Notes: generated by a model from the letters alone, not told the origin. Shown: positions 34,534 to 43,876, counted from the first letter of the stretch. The stretch: 64,000 nucleotides of DNA from Halarcobacter ebronensis (GCF_013201825.1 NZ_CP053836.1:1674001-1738000), one strand, 5' to 3'. Numbers and translations: made by a program.

Positions 34534-35244
34534 TTAGATATGACAACTCAAAATTGATTTAGTAGGGTCTGTTAAATAAGTATAACCATTATGCATTATA
34601 TAAACTCCAAAGAGTATAACTAATATAGCTGCTATAGTAATAAACAGATTTCTAAGGGCAATTTGTTTAAAAATACCAACAAAAAAACCAAGTGAAAACA
34701 TTGCAGGAAGAGTGCTGAGTCCAAAAATCAACATTACAAATGCACCCCAAAGTGGGCTTCCTGTACTAGCAGCAGTTATAGCAAAAACATATACAAAACC
34801 ACAGGGGAGAAGACCATTTAACATTCCTAAAAGATAAAAACTCAAAAGTGTATTTGAACCTATTAATGATCTAAATGTTTTTTGATATAAATTTGATTTT
34901 GAAACAGAGTACTCCAAAGAGGTAAGAAACTTTAACTTTCCACTAAGAGATAAACCTACAAGAATCATTAGAAAACCTGTAATTAAAAGTAAAATACCAC
35001 TTGTCGTATTATCAAAAGTAACAACGCCACCAACAAAACCAAAAATAAACCCTAAAATCACATAAGTTGTAATTCTTCCAAAAGAGTACAAAACATGAGA
35101 TAAAGCTTGTTTTGCTTTTGACCAACCATTATCTATTTTTGTGCTAGAGTAAGCTATTACTATTCCTCCACACATTCCAATACAGTGACCAAAAGAGCCT
35201 AAAAAAGCTATTGATATAATTGTGATAATACTTATACTTTCCAT
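34534..35244 (-). CDS. SafE/UreH-like membrane protein, probable copper delivery for respiratory oxidases
   Basis: A 236-residue membrane protein with six to seven helices. It contains GHCIGMCGG (Cys in the first helix) and NGLLPCGFVYVF, the paired Cys-Pro-Cys-like features of the sulfite exporter TauE/SafE / DsbD-like group commonly found beside cbb3 oxidase assembly genes in this phylum. The C-terminal residues include a further Cys-His. It directly follows the NosL-like gene, so a shared role in copper handling is likely. Confidence 0.7.
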   Translation of the reverse strand: MESISIITIISIAFLGSFGHCIGMCGGIVIAYSSTKIDNGWSKAKQALSHVLYSFGRITTYVILGFIFGFVGGVVTFDNTTSGILLLITGFLMILVGLSLSGKLKFLTSLEYSVSKSNLYQKTFRSLIGSNTLLSFYLLGMLNGLLPCGFVYVFAITAASTGSPLWGAFVMLIFGLSTLPAMFSLGFFVGIFKQIALRNLFITIAAILVILFGVYIMHNGYTYLTDPTKSILSCHI

Positions 35245-35748
35245 CTATTCACTTAATAATTTTTTTCTTAATAGTGGGTTTGTTAAATTCTCTCCCCTAT
35301 ACATTCTAAGAAGCATCTCATTAAAATCTATCATATTTTCACCCTTCTTTTCATATGCTCCAAATCCATATCCCATAGGAGTTTTATCCACTATATTATA
35401 GTGTGCAACTCTTCCATCAATATATTGATTTGTATCATTTGTATATACCCATATTACAGCATCTTTTTGAAATGCAATATTTTTAAACCATAATGCAAAA
35501 CAACCCACATCATCAAAAAACCAAGTTTTTCCATCAGGAGAAACAACTTGAACAGAGTGTCGTAAACTCTCTATTGTCATACCACACTGCGTATCTTGAA
35601 AATGATTTAGTGTTATATCAAGAGGTTTATGTTCATGATTTCCTTCTTGAATAGTCACCATCTTTTTTTGGCTGGACATTGATAAAAAAATAAAAACTAT
35701 AATTAAAACTAACACAAACACTGTAATAAATGGCATCAACTTTTTCAT
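35245..35748 (-). CDS. NosL-like periplasmic copper protein
   Basis: A 167-residue protein with one N-terminal membrane anchor (residues 5-24) and a periplasmic domain. TQCGMTIESLRHSVQV and TWFFDDVGCFALWFK match the NosL/CGM copper-binding pattern, in which NosL delivers Cu(I) to N2O reductase. It ends at the start of the SafE-like gene with no spacer. No nosZ is seen here, so the copper client could be N2O reductase or a cbb3 oxidase. Confidence 0.65.
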   Translation of the reverse strand: MKKLMPFITVFVLVLIIVFIFLSMSSQKKMVTIQEGNHEHKPLDITLNHFQDTQCGMTIESLRHSVQVVSPDGKTWFFDDVGCFALWFKNIAFQKDAVIWVYTNDTNQYIDGRVAHYNIVDKTPMGYGFGAYEKKGENMIDFNEMLLRMYRGENLTNPLLRKKLLSE

Positions 35749-35801
35749 TTTAAATAATTCCTTAAAAAATAAAAGTAATCATATAGAAACTATCTTGATA
35801 A

Positions 35802-35874
35802 ATGAATAAAAAAAGCTCCACCTTTCGATGAAGCCTTTAAAAAATTAAATAATCTATTTGGAGGAGAAATTTAA
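35802..35874 (+). other. Micro-ORF broken by a 7-A run (possible slippage or decayed gene)
   Basis: ATG-AAT-AAA opens a frame that stops after nine codons. If one base of the seven-A run at 35808-35814 is skipped, the reading continues as a 23-residue peptide, MNKK then APPFDEAFKKLNNLFGGEI, to a TAA at 35874. The base composition from 35815 to 35870 is richer in G and C than the surrounding spacer. It lies in the 292-bp space between the NosL-like and HAD genes, which otherwise holds the HAD promoter. I do not recognise the peptide. Confidence 0.3.
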
Positions 35875-36010
35875 TTTTTATTGCTGATTTACAAAATTTT
35901 AACTTCACTAAGTTAATTATCTGTTAATATTATTTTAATCCCATAAAAAACTTATTAGTTTTAAAATATTTTATATACACATTTTAATCACTTTTTAGAC
36001 TTAAAAGATA

Positions 36011-36016
36011 TATAAT
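36011..36016 (+). promoter_or_regulatory. -10 element (TATAAT) for the HAD phosphatase gene
   Basis: A perfect TATAAT lies 25 bases before the ATG at 36041, with AAAGGAAG as ribosome site between them. No -35 is obvious. Confidence 0.5.
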
Positions 36017-36040
36017 CTATCTTTAAATAAAAGGAAGTTT

Positions 36041-36667
36041 ATGCGTATTATTATGTTTGATATGGATGGAACTCTTGTTGATAGTGGCACCTCTATAACA
36101 AATACAATCAACCATGTAAGAGTTAATCTTGGTTTTGAAAAGATGGAAAAAAGCTTTGCTCTTGAGAAACTAAATGATCCAAATATTAGTACTTCAAAAT
36201 TTTTTTATGGAACAGATGATTTCACTTTACAACAAAAAGAGCTTTTTGAAGATTATTATAAAGAGAATTGTCTAAAAGAGTTAGAACTTTATGCAGGAAT
36301 TGAAAGTCTTCTTGAAGATTTAAGTAAAGATTTTACTCTAGCAGTTGCAACAAATGCAAACTCATTTTTTGCTAAAAAAATGCTTGACCATCTAAATATT
36401 GGGAGATATTTCCAAACCATTTTAGGCTATGATAGTGTAAAAAATCCAAAACCACACCCTGAAATGATAAATAAAATTTTAGATAAACACAGTATGAGAA
36501 AAGAGAATGCTCAAGTGATTGGAGATTCTCATAAGGATATTTTAGCAGCTAAAAATGCAGGGGTTGACTCAGTTTTAGTTAACTGGGGTTTTTCAAACCA
36601 TGACAAAGATGCCATAGAGACTATTGAAGAGTTAAAAAATAGAATTTATATAAAATTTAACTCTTAA
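36041..36667 (+). CDS. HAD-family phosphatase, phosphoglycolate-phosphatase-like (Gph)
   Basis: A 208-residue HAD hydrolase. Motif I is FDMDGTLVDSG (nucleophile Asp and acid Asp), motif II is in VATNANS, and motifs III/IV are in KNPKPHPEMI and VIGDSHKDILAAKNAG. A helical cap lies between residues 15 and 80. Phosphoglycolate from DNA repair is a plausible substrate. The gene overlaps the end of the dGTPase gene by 4 bp on the opposite strand. Confidence 0.85.
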   Translation: MRIIMFDMDGTLVDSGTSITNTINHVRVNLGFEKMEKSFALEKLNDPNISTSKFFYGTDDFTLQQKELFEDYYKENCLKELELYAGIESLLEDLSKDFTLAVATNANSFFAKKMLDHLNIGRYFQTILGYDSVKNPKPHPEMINKILDKHSMRKENAQVIGDSHKDILAAKNAGVDSVLVNWGFSNHDKDAIETIEELKNRIYIKFNS

Positions 36668-38100
36668 ATCAAAGCCTCTAAGGTTTTGTACTCATTTAAA
36701 GCAAAATCATCTGTCATACCAGATATATAATCAATAAGAAGTCTTACTCTATAGTACCACTCCTCTAACTCAAATCTCTCTTTGTCTTTTTTGTTTAAGC
36801 CCTCAACTGCATCTTTATATGCAACAATATGTTTAGAAGAGAGTCGTCTAATTAATCTTTGAGATAAGAAACAAGAGATTTTTTCTGCTTTTACTAACTT
36901 CTCAAATTCACTGCAATGAAGTTTTAGAAGTGGAGTATATTTTTCAAATAAAGAGCTTAATATTTTATGCCCTTTTAACTCCAATGTTTGAATATCTTTG
37001 TGATTATAAATATACTTTATAGAGATATTTTGAAGAACTTTTACAGCTTTTGTATATTTAGATTCTTTATCATATTCTAAAAGAGCTGAATTAAAACTAC
37101 CCTCAAATATCTCTTTATGATTATCTAAATATATTCTTGAGACATGTTCAACTAAAGCATGGGTTAGTTTTGCTCTTGTTAAAGTCAAAAAAAGATTAAA
37201 TTGATAAGGTTCTTGCTCATTTTGTTTTGCTTTATTATAAAACTTCTCTACTAACTCCAAAAGATAGGTTTCCCCCATAGTTTCACACTCTTGTTTTATT
37301 AAAGTATAAACATCATCAAATTTTAATATTTTTTTATCAACAGCATCTTCCATATCAGCATTTAGATAGCTTATATCATCTGCTGCTTCCATTATATATG
37401 TAATTGGAAATCTATGTCCATCTTTTATATCAAGAGAGTCTTTGATTTTTTCAATAATCTCTCTTTCTGAATAATAAAACCCTGGTTTCTTTTTTAAATA
37501 TCCTAAAGAGTCATCTTTTTGAGGTTTCTCTTCAAAAGCTCCCCTTGTATACTTGATTATAGAGGCAATTTGTGAATATGAGAGATTAAGTCTTTGTAGT
37601 TTTGTTACAATTCTAATCCCTTGTGCATTTCCATCAAAACTGCAAAGATCTTTTAAAAGCATCTCTTTAAACTCTAAATTACTTTTTGAAACGGGAATTA
37701 GTTTATTTAAAAGTTCAACCCCTTTTGTACTCATCCAATTATTTATGGCAACCTCTGCAAAATGTCCAAAAGGAGGATTTCCAATATCATGAAGCAAACT
37801 TGTCATCTCTGCAATAGAGACAAATGCATTTTCCAACTCTTCAAGCCCAAACTCTTTGTTGCACTTACTTAAGATTGTTTTTGCAATAAATCTAGCTGTT
37901 TGAGAAACTTCCAAAGAGTGTGTAAGTCTGCTTCTTACAGCTGCATTTAACTCCAAAGGAAAAACTTGAGTCTTTTTTTGAAGCCTTCTTAAAGAAGGCG
38001 CTGAAAGGATTCTTCCCCTATCACTCTCAACTGACATATCAATTTTATCAAAAGCATAAAATTCTCTATCTAGTTTAATCTTCTTTTTGTAGTCAATCAT
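36664..38100 (-). CDS. dgt: dGTP triphosphohydrolase (dGTPase)
   Basis: A 478-residue HD-domain enzyme that splits dGTP to deoxyguanosine and triphosphate. HD residues are visible in SRLTHSLEVSQTARFIA, SLLHDIGNPPFGHFAE and the later Asp in MEAADDISYLNADMEDAV. The length fits the longer type I dGTPases, close to E. coli Dgt. It is divergent from the 57-aa gene at 38164. Confidence 0.88.
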   Translation of the reverse strand: MIDYKKKIKLDREFYAFDKIDMSVESDRGRILSAPSLRRLQKKTQVFPLELNAAVRSRLTHSLEVSQTARFIAKTILSKCNKEFGLEELENAFVSIAEMTSLLHDIGNPPFGHFAEVAINNWMSTKGVELLNKLIPVSKSNLEFKEMLLKDLCSFDGNAQGIRIVTKLQRLNLSYSQIASIIKYTRGAFEEKPQKDDSLGYLKKKPGFYYSEREIIEKIKDSLDIKDGHRFPITYIMEAADDISYLNADMEDAVDKKILKFDDVYTLIKQECETMGETYLLELVEKFYNKAKQNEQEPYQFNLFLTLTRAKLTHALVEHVSRIYLDNHKEIFEGSFNSALLEYDKESKYTKAVKVLQNISIKYIYNHKDIQTLELKGHKILSSLFEKYTPLLKLHCSEFEKLVKAEKISCFLSQRLIRRLSSKHIVAYKDAVEGLNKKDKERFELEEWYYRVRLLIDYISGMTDDFALNEYKTLEALI

Positions 38101-38163
38101 AATATCACTTTACTTTAATAGTTTTTCTTATTATAATATTTGCTACCCAATTAAAGGATAAAA

Positions 38164-38337
38164 ATGTTTGAAAAATTCAAATCTATCTTTAAAAAAGAGA
38201 AGACCTATTCATGTATTGTTTTTGATGGGAAGATGATGAGCTATCCACAACTTACAAAAAAAAGAATTGATGAGATAAACAACGACCCAAAATATAAAAA
38301 TTGGCAAGTTATGATACAAGAGGATAAACTAAAGTAG
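38164..38337 (+). CDS. Small uncharacterised protein (57 aa)
   Basis: A short gene with AAAGGA six bases before the ATG and its own terminator overlapping the stop codon, both of which support reality. The protein begins MFEKFKSIFKKEKTYSCIVF and continues with SYPQLTKKRIDEINNDPKY. It is basic, soluble and has one Cys. I recognise no family. Confidence 0.65.
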   Translation: MFEKFKSIFKKEKTYSCIVFDGKMMSYPQLTKKRIDEINNDPKYKNWQVMIQEDKLK

Positions 38338-38349
38338 AAAACTACTTTA
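38330..38349 (+). terminator. Hairpin terminator overlapping the stop codon of the 57-aa gene
   Basis: TAAAGTAG and CTACTTTA form a perfect 8-bp stem with an AAAA loop. The stop codon lies in the left arm. It ends 2 bp before the convergent NfeD gene. Confidence 0.65.
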
Positions 38350-38351
38350 AT

Positions 38352-38795
38352 CTATCTTTTCTGAATAAGTGCAGAGTTTTTATAGGTTTTTAAAACTTCT
38401 ACTTTTTGATTTTCTTCAAGCTCAAACTCTTCATCTGCAAATTCAACTTCCCAATAAGTTCCTTTATAAAAAACCTTTGAGTTTTTTATCTCTCCTACTC
38501 CTTTTTCATCTAAATAGTTATCATTTATCTCATCTTCAGATTTTAAAAACTTCTCTATAGCTCTTTTTCTTAAAATAGTAATTAGAAGTAGTGAAATAAT
38601 AGCTACAGTTCCCAATTGCCATATGCCATCACCATAATCATAAAAGTAGCTAATTATTGCTGCAATTAAAAACCCTATTCCAAACCAAATTAAAATAAAC
38701 GAGACAATAAATGCCTCTAAAGCAATTAATACAATTCCCATCCCAAAAAGGACATAGGGATTAATTACATCAAGAAGCATTATTTGTGTTTCCAT
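38352..38795 (-). CDS. NfeD-like membrane protein
   Basis: A 147-residue protein with three N-terminal helices and a soluble C-terminal OB-type domain (GVGEIKNSKVFYKGTYWEVEFADEEFELEENQKVEV). Short NfeD proteins partner SPFH proteins in membrane microdomains. The upstream SPFH gene overlaps it by 26 bp. Confidence 0.85.
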   Translation of the reverse strand: METQIMLLDVINPYVLFGMGIVLIALEAFIVSFILIWFGIGFLIAAIISYFYDYGDGIWQLGTVAIISLLLITILRKRAIEKFLKSEDEINDNYLDEKGVGEIKNSKVFYKGTYWEVEFADEEFELEENQKVEVLKTYKNSALIQKR

Positions 38796-39708
38796 TACTC
38801 ATACCTTTAAAAAAAGCATCACCCAGAACTGAAGTACTTCCTATAAGTTGGGATACTTCATAAGGTATAATCATTTTATCTTTTGAATTAGACTCTGCCA
38901 ATGCTTTAAATGCTACAATTCTATCTTTTGCAAGTAAAAACTCTGCTGCTTTTTCATTTTGTGACATAGCTTCATTTATAAGCTTCATTGCCTCTTGTTG
39001 CCCTTGGGCTAACTTCTCTTGTTCATATTTTTTTGCATCTGCCATTCTCTCAATTGCTTCTGCTTTTAAAAACTCCTCTTGTCTGAAACCTTCAGCTTTT
39101 CTAATAACTGCCTCTTTATCAGCCTTTGCTTTTGTTTCAATTGCTCTTTTTTCTCTCTCTGCTTCCATTTGCATATTCATAGCTTTTTGAATTTCATCGG
39201 GTACTTCTATATCTGAGATTTCAACTCTTGTAACTTTTATTCCCCAGTTAGCAGCAGCGGAACCTAACTCTGTTTGAAGTTTTATATTTAAAGTCTCTCT
39301 ATTTGAAAGGGTATCATCTAGCTCCATTGAACCAATTTCAGATCTTAAAGTTGTCATAGCTAAATTTGCAATTGCATTTTTAAAATCCACAACATTATAT
39401 GTTGCTTCTTTTGCATCTTCAACTTTACAAAAAACAATTCCATCAATAGAAATATTTACGTTATCTTTTGTAATAACAGATTGTTTTTCTATATCAACTA
39501 GTTGTTCTCTAGAGGTTAATTTAATTCTAATATTATCAATAATTGGGATAATAACATGGAAGCCACCATGCAAAATTTTATCAAACTTTCCTAATCTCTC
39601 TACTACATATAGATCCGATTGAGGTACGATAGTTACACCTTTTGCAATAATTATCACTGCAAATACAATAAATGCCAATGGCAAAATTAATGCTTCATTT
39701 AAAATCAT
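38770..39708 (-). CDS. SPFH/Band 7 protein (stomatin/QmcA-like)
   Basis: A 312-residue membrane-anchored SPFH protein. One helix lies at residues 6-26. SDLYVVERLGKFDKILHGGFHVIIP and the later TLRSEIGSMELDDTLSNRETLN are the conserved Band 7 strands. A long EA-rich coiled coil follows (about 190-260). Such proteins form large ring assemblies that organise membranes and proteases. It is paired with NfeD. Confidence 0.88.
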   Translation of the reverse strand: MILNEALILPLAFIVFAVIIIAKGVTIVPQSDLYVVERLGKFDKILHGGFHVIIPIIDNIRIKLTSREQLVDIEKQSVITKDNVNISIDGIVFCKVEDAKEATYNVVDFKNAIANLAMTTLRSEIGSMELDDTLSNRETLNIKLQTELGSAAANWGIKVTRVEISDIEVPDEIQKAMNMQMEAEREKRAIETKAKADKEAVIRKAEGFRQEEFLKAEAIERMADAKKYEQEKLAQGQQEAMKLINEAMSQNEKAAEFLLAKDRIVAFKALAESNSKDKMIIPYEVSQLIGSTSVLGDAFFKGMSNGNTNNAS

Positions 39709-39779
39709 GAAAGTCCTTTATGAATTAAAACTTCCATAATATCATAGTTTAGATTATATTTTAGTTGCTTAAGAAATTA

Positions 39780-40640
39780 TTATTTATCATCAATAATATT
39801 TTTTAGGCTTAAAATAAAAGAGTTTCCATCTTTTGTTGGTTCTATTTTTATGGCAATTTTATTTTTATCACAAAACTCTTTTACCATAAAAAGTCCTAAA
39901 CCAAACCCCTCTTTTGTTTTGTCTTCTTGAAAAAACTTATCAAAAATCATAAAGAGATTTTTTGTATCTATCTCTTTGCCTTTATTAAAAATTGTCAAGT
40001 TTTTATTTTTGTAGACTATTTTTATAAGTCCATTCTCTTTTAGGTTGTATTTTAAAGCATTAGAGATTAAATTATCTAACATCTTTTGAAAACCATTTCT
40101 ATCACTGTTTAAAGTCACATCTTGGATATCAACCTCAATTTTTATATTATTTTTCAAATCTGCAAACTTATCCAAACTATACTCAATAACCTCTTTTAAA
40201 GAGAAGTTTATAATATCAACCCTATCAATCTCTTTTTTTATATGATACTCCATATCTTCATAGAGTTTTAAAAGCTCATTTGAGGCAAGTTTGATACGAT
40301 TTAGCCTAGTTAAAGCCTTCTCATCACTTATCTTTTTCTCTAACATTTGGGTATTTAATTTTATAGTTGAAATAGGAATATTTAACTCATGAAGAGTCTC
40401 TTTTACAGTCTTTTGAAGATTTTCATCACTTTTAAATATTGGTTCAAAAATTGATTTGCTAAGAAGCAGATATAAAATAAGTCCAAATATTAATACTGAC
40501 AGCGTTATTACAAGATATGTCTCTCTGTTAAAGCCTAAAAGTGAAGTTAAATAGTAGTTTACAAACAAAGATAAAAGCAATACAAAAAGCACAATTATAG
40601 CATTTGTAATTAAAAAATTTGTCTTTTTATTATAACTCAA
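39780..40640 (-). CDS. Two-component sensor histidine kinase without periplasmic domain
   Basis: A 286-residue kinase. Two adjoining helices (about residues 10-30 and 40-60) leave almost no periplasmic loop. The phospho-acceptor box is KETLHELNIPISTIKLN, the N box is DNLISNALKYN, and the ATPase has GFGLGLFMVKEF as G2. The short sensor suggests it detects membrane state or a partner protein. The gene overlaps the response-regulator gene by 11 bp. Confidence 0.88.
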   Translation of the reverse strand: MSYNKKTNFLITNAIIVLFVLLLSLFVNYYLTSLLGFNRETYLVITLSVLIFGLILYLLLSKSIFEPIFKSDENLQKTVKETLHELNIPISTIKLNTQMLEKKISDEKALTRLNRIKLASNELLKLYEDMEYHIKKEIDRVDIINFSLKEVIEYSLDKFADLKNNIKIEVDIQDVTLNSDRNGFQKMLDNLISNALKYNLKENGLIKIVYKNKNLTIFNKGKEIDTKNLFMIFDKFFQEDKTKEGFGLGLFMVKEFCDKNKIAIKIEPTKDGNSFILSLKNIIDDK

Positions 40641-41289
40641 TTTTATACCCTACACCTTTTAGATTTTTTATCTTATCTTTACCCAAAAGTTTTTTCAATG
40701 TATTTATATAGACTCGAATAGAGCCTTCACTATACTCTTCTCCATAATTCCAAAGTTTGTCAATTATCATCTCTTTTGTGATTATTGCATCTTTTTTTTC
40801 TAAAAATAGCTCAAGCAGATCAATAACTTTGCCTGCAAGATTTATATCTTCACCATTTTTAAGCACTCTTCTATTTCTAGGTTCAAAAGTAAAATCATCA
40901 TTTAAAACAATCTCTTTCATAGATTTACCACTTCTTTTAAGTAAAGAGTGAATTCTAAGTAAAAGTTCATCTAAATCTATTGGTTTTTTAAGGTAATCAT
41001 CACAACCACTTAAAAACCCTTGTTTTAAAACATCTTTATCTTTATATGAAGTTAAATAGATTGTTGGAGTATCATCTAATGTTTTTCTAAGCTCTTTTAG
41101 CGTCTCTATTCCATCCACAATTGGTACATTTATATCAAATAAATAGAGATCAAATTTTTGTTCATAACAAATTTCAAATACCTCTTCGCCATTTGAAGCC
41201 GTTACAACTTCAAACTCCTCATCTTGTAAAAAATCTTCTAAACTCTCTTTGAAGAGTTCATCATCTTCTAAAATCAATATTTTATACAA
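40630..41289 (-). CDS. OmpR-family response regulator
   Basis: A 219-residue regulator. The receiver domain has the acidic pocket LEDDELF, the phospho-acceptor Asp in YLFDINVPIVDG, and the Lys in DDYLKKPID. The C-terminal winged helix ends ...SIRVYINTLKKLLGKDKIKNLKGVGYKIEL. It is divergent from the Na/phosphate symporter gene across 136 bp, so this pair may control that gene. Confidence 0.9.
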   Translation of the reverse strand: MYKILILEDDELFKESLEDFLQDEEFEVVTASNGEEVFEICYEQKFDLYLFDINVPIVDGIETLKELRKTLDDTPTIYLTSYKDKDVLKQGFLSGCDDYLKKPIDLDELLLRIHSLLKRSGKSMKEIVLNDDFTFEPRNRRVLKNGEDINLAGKVIDLLELFLEKKDAIITKEMIIDKLWNYGEEYSEGSIRVYINTLKKLLGKDKIKNLKGVGYKIEL

Positions 41290-41425
41290 AAATACTCCAA
41301 AATTTGCAAATATATAATATTATAGGACAATAGAGTTAATTTTGAGTTAAATAGAAAAAATTATTTGAAAAAACATTAATACAAATAACTTATGCTATTA
41401 TAATAAAAATTACACTGGATGGTTG

Positions 41426-43192
41426 ATGATAAAAAAAGCTCTAATTGTATCACTATTGATTATTACTGCATTTTATGTTATTTCTCAAGAGAATGTCAAA
41501 ATAATACTTGCTGGGATTGCTATTTTCCTAATTGGAATGAATTTTATGGAAGATGGCTTTAAACTCTTTTCAGGAGGAACATTAGAGAAGATTTTAGAAA
41601 AATTTACTGCTAATAAATATAAATCTCTTCTAACAGGTTTTATTACAACCTCAATTGTTCAAAGTTCCTCTTTGATTTCTGTAATAGTTATCTCTTTTTT
41701 ATCTGTTGAGATAATCTCTCTTACTCAAGGTATGGCTATAATCTTTGGTGCAAATTTAGGAAGTACTACAACTGCATGGATTGTTTCAGCGCTTGGATTA
41801 AATATAAAAATATCTTTATACGCTATGCCAATGATTATATTTGGAGTAATCTTTAGATTTTCAAAAAATAGCACCTATGCTGGTTTTGGTAATGTTCTTT
41901 TGGGTTTAGGTTTTATTTTTCTTGGTATTTCATATATGAAAGATGGATTTGACACCCTAAAAGATGCCATTGATTTGGCTAAATATTCTATTGGTGGTAT
42001 CTTAGGTATATTTATATATTTTCTAATTGGTATTATTGCAACTATTATTATCCAATCAAGTGGTGCAACAATGGCAATTATTATTACTGCTTTAGCAGGA
42101 GGAAATATTCTTTATGTGGATGCCTTGGCGTTGGCAATTGGTGCAAATGTTGGAACAACTGTAACTGCAATAATTGGTTCCTTAACCTCAAATCAAAATG
42201 GTAAAAGATTAGCGTTTGGGCATTTTGTATTTAATGTAATAACAGGACTTATTGCTCTAGTTTTCATATATACTTTAAAAGATATTGTTGATTTCCTTGC
42301 CCCTATACTTGGTATTGCAGAAGATAACAACTCAATGAAACTAGCACTATTTCACACCATATTTAATATTTTAGGAATAGTTATTTTACTTCCTTTTATT
42401 TCAAATATTGTTTCATGGTCAGAAAAATTTATTAATGATGATAAATATAAAAAGAGTTCAAAACCTAAATATCTTTCTAAAGAGAATATGAAAATCCCTT
42501 ACAATGCAATGGTTTCAATACAAAAAGAGGTTATCAACTTATACGAAAATGCAGAAAAAGCAATCTTACATGCTATTTCAATACATACAAGTGAACTTAA
42601 AACAAGAGAGGATTTAGATAATCTTCCAACAAAAACAAGTAAAAAAATTGATACAAATTTAGATGATATATACCAAAATAATTTAAAACTTCTTTATAGT
42701 GAGATTATAGAGTTTGCACTATTAGCTCAACAAGGAATGAATAAAAATCAAAATGAGTATGTGGCAAATCTAAAGACTGCTTCAAGGGTTATAGTTAAAA
42801 TTCTGAAAGATACAAGAGATATCCAAAAAAATATGAACTTTTATCTAAATAGTAAAAACGAGTTTATTAAACAAGAGTATCTTCAAATTAAGATTCAACT
42901 TGCAACTTTTATTTTTGAAATAAACCAGCTAAATAATGATGCAATAGATGAAGTTGAAACTTCTGCTTTAATACAAGCAAATAAAGACAAACTTTGCACT
43001 CTTGATACTCAAAACAGTCAAAGAATAGAGGATTTGATTAGAACAGAAAAAATTACATCAAAAATGGCAACATCATTGATAAACGACTCTACAACAACAT
43101 CAAATATCTGTAGAAATCTAATAAGAATTGCAAATATAATGTATATTAGAGATAAACAGCTAAGAAAGCTAGGAGAGAGCGATGAGAATTAA
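41426..43192 (+). CDS. Na+/phosphate symporter family protein with PhoU-like C-terminus
   Basis: About 588 residues. The N-terminal half has about nine membrane helices with the two inverted-repeat QSS motifs of the NaPi (PF02690) family, in IVQSSSLISVIVISF and IIQSSGATMAIIITALAGG. The C-terminal 200 residues form a helical PhoU-like domain. The first ATG after a TTG is chosen as start. A TATAAT-like -10 lies about 30 bases upstream. It overlaps the 78-aa gene by 11 bp. Confidence 0.87.
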   Translation: MIKKALIVSLLIITAFYVISQENVKIILAGIAIFLIGMNFMEDGFKLFSGGTLEKILEKFTANKYKSLLTGFITTSIVQSSSLISVIVISFLSVEIISLTQGMAIIFGANLGSTTTAWIVSALGLNIKISLYAMPMIIFGVIFRFSKNSTYAGFGNVLLGLGFIFLGISYMKDGFDTLKDAIDLAKYSIGGILGIFIYFLIGIIATIIIQSSGATMAIIITALAGGNILYVDALALAIGANVGTTVTAIIGSLTSNQNGKRLAFGHFVFNVITGLIALVFIYTLKDIVDFLAPILGIAEDNNSMKLALFHTIFNILGIVILLPFISNIVSWSEKFINDDKYKKSSKPKYLSKENMKIPYNAMVSIQKEVINLYENAEKAILHAISIHTSELKTREDLDNLPTKTSKKIDTNLDDIYQNNLKLLYSEIIEFALLAQQGMNKNQNEYVANLKTASRVIVKILKDTRDIQKNMNFYLNSKNEFIKQEYLQIKIQLATFIFEINQLNNDAIDEVETSALIQANKDKLCTLDTQNSQRIEDLIRTEKITSKMATSLINDSTTTSNICRNLIRIANIMYIRDKQLRKLGESDEN

Positions 43193-43418
43193 AAAATTAA
43201 TGGAGAGTTTTAATGAACTCTTTAAATGGGATGAGAGTAAATTACAAGATAAAGATAATGAGATAGATGAGCTTATGGATAAGCTCATTGAAAAAAGAAA
43301 CTCTTTAGAAAAAAAGATAAAAAAAGAGGATGATAAAGGTGAAAAAAAAGATTTAGTTAAAAAACTAAAAGCTGTTAAAAAACTAATCAAAAAAGCAAAA
43401 GAGAGTTTTATTATTTAA
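43182..43418 (+). CDS. Small charged coiled-coil protein cotranscribed with the phosphate symporter
   Basis: A 78-residue protein rich in Lys and Glu, predicted as one or two long helices (DNEIDELMDKLIEKRNSLEKK, then KKLKAVKKLIKKAKES). It starts inside the symporter gene, so it is probably translationally coupled. It overlaps trmL by 8 bp on the other strand. Function unknown; it could contact the PhoU-like domain of the symporter. Confidence 0.65.
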   Translation: MRIKKLMESFNELFKWDESKLQDKDNEIDELMDKLIEKRNSLEKKIKKEDDKGEKKDLVKKLKAVKKLIKKAKESFII

Positions 43419-43875
43419 ACTCTTTAAAATTTTGCCTTAACGCCTCATAAGCCACAATTGACACTGAATTTGCCATATTTAAACTTCTTGCACTATTTGT
43501 CATAGGAATTGTAATACAATTTTTCTCATTTTTTGCAAGCAAATCTTCTGGAAGACCTGCATCTTCTCTTCCAAAATAGAGATAATCTCCAACTTCAAAT
43601 TTCATATCAAAATAGACCTGTTTTGTTTTTGTTGTAGCAAAAAAGTGTCTATTGTTTAAAGGATTTTTTGACCAAAAATCCTCAATATTTTCATACTCTC
43701 TAACATCCAAATCAAACCAGTAATCAAGCCCCGCACGTCTTACTTCTTTTTCTGTAATTTCACCAAAACCATAAGGTTTTATCAAGTGCAAAGTACAATT
43801 CATCGCAAAAGCAAGTCTACCAATTGTTCCTACATTTCCAGGAATTCTTGGCTCTAATAATACTATATTAAACAT
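43411..43875 (-). CDS. trmL: tRNA (cytidine/uridine-34 2'-O)-methyltransferase (TrmL)
   Basis: A 154-residue SPOUT methyltransferase that methylates the wobble nucleotide of certain tRNA-Leu. Motifs are PGNVGTIGRLAFA, FGREDAGLPEDLL and IPMTNSARSLNMANSVSIVAYEALRQ, which form the trefoil knot and SAM site. It follows purU by 1 bp. Confidence 0.93.
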   Translation of the reverse strand: MFNIVLLEPRIPGNVGTIGRLAFAMNCTLHLIKPYGFGEITEKEVRRAGLDYWFDLDVREYENIEDFWSKNPLNNRHFFATTKTKQVYFDMKFEVGDYLYFGREDAGLPEDLLAKNEKNCITIPMTNSARSLNMANSVSIVAYEALRQNFKEFK

Positions 43876-43876
43876 C

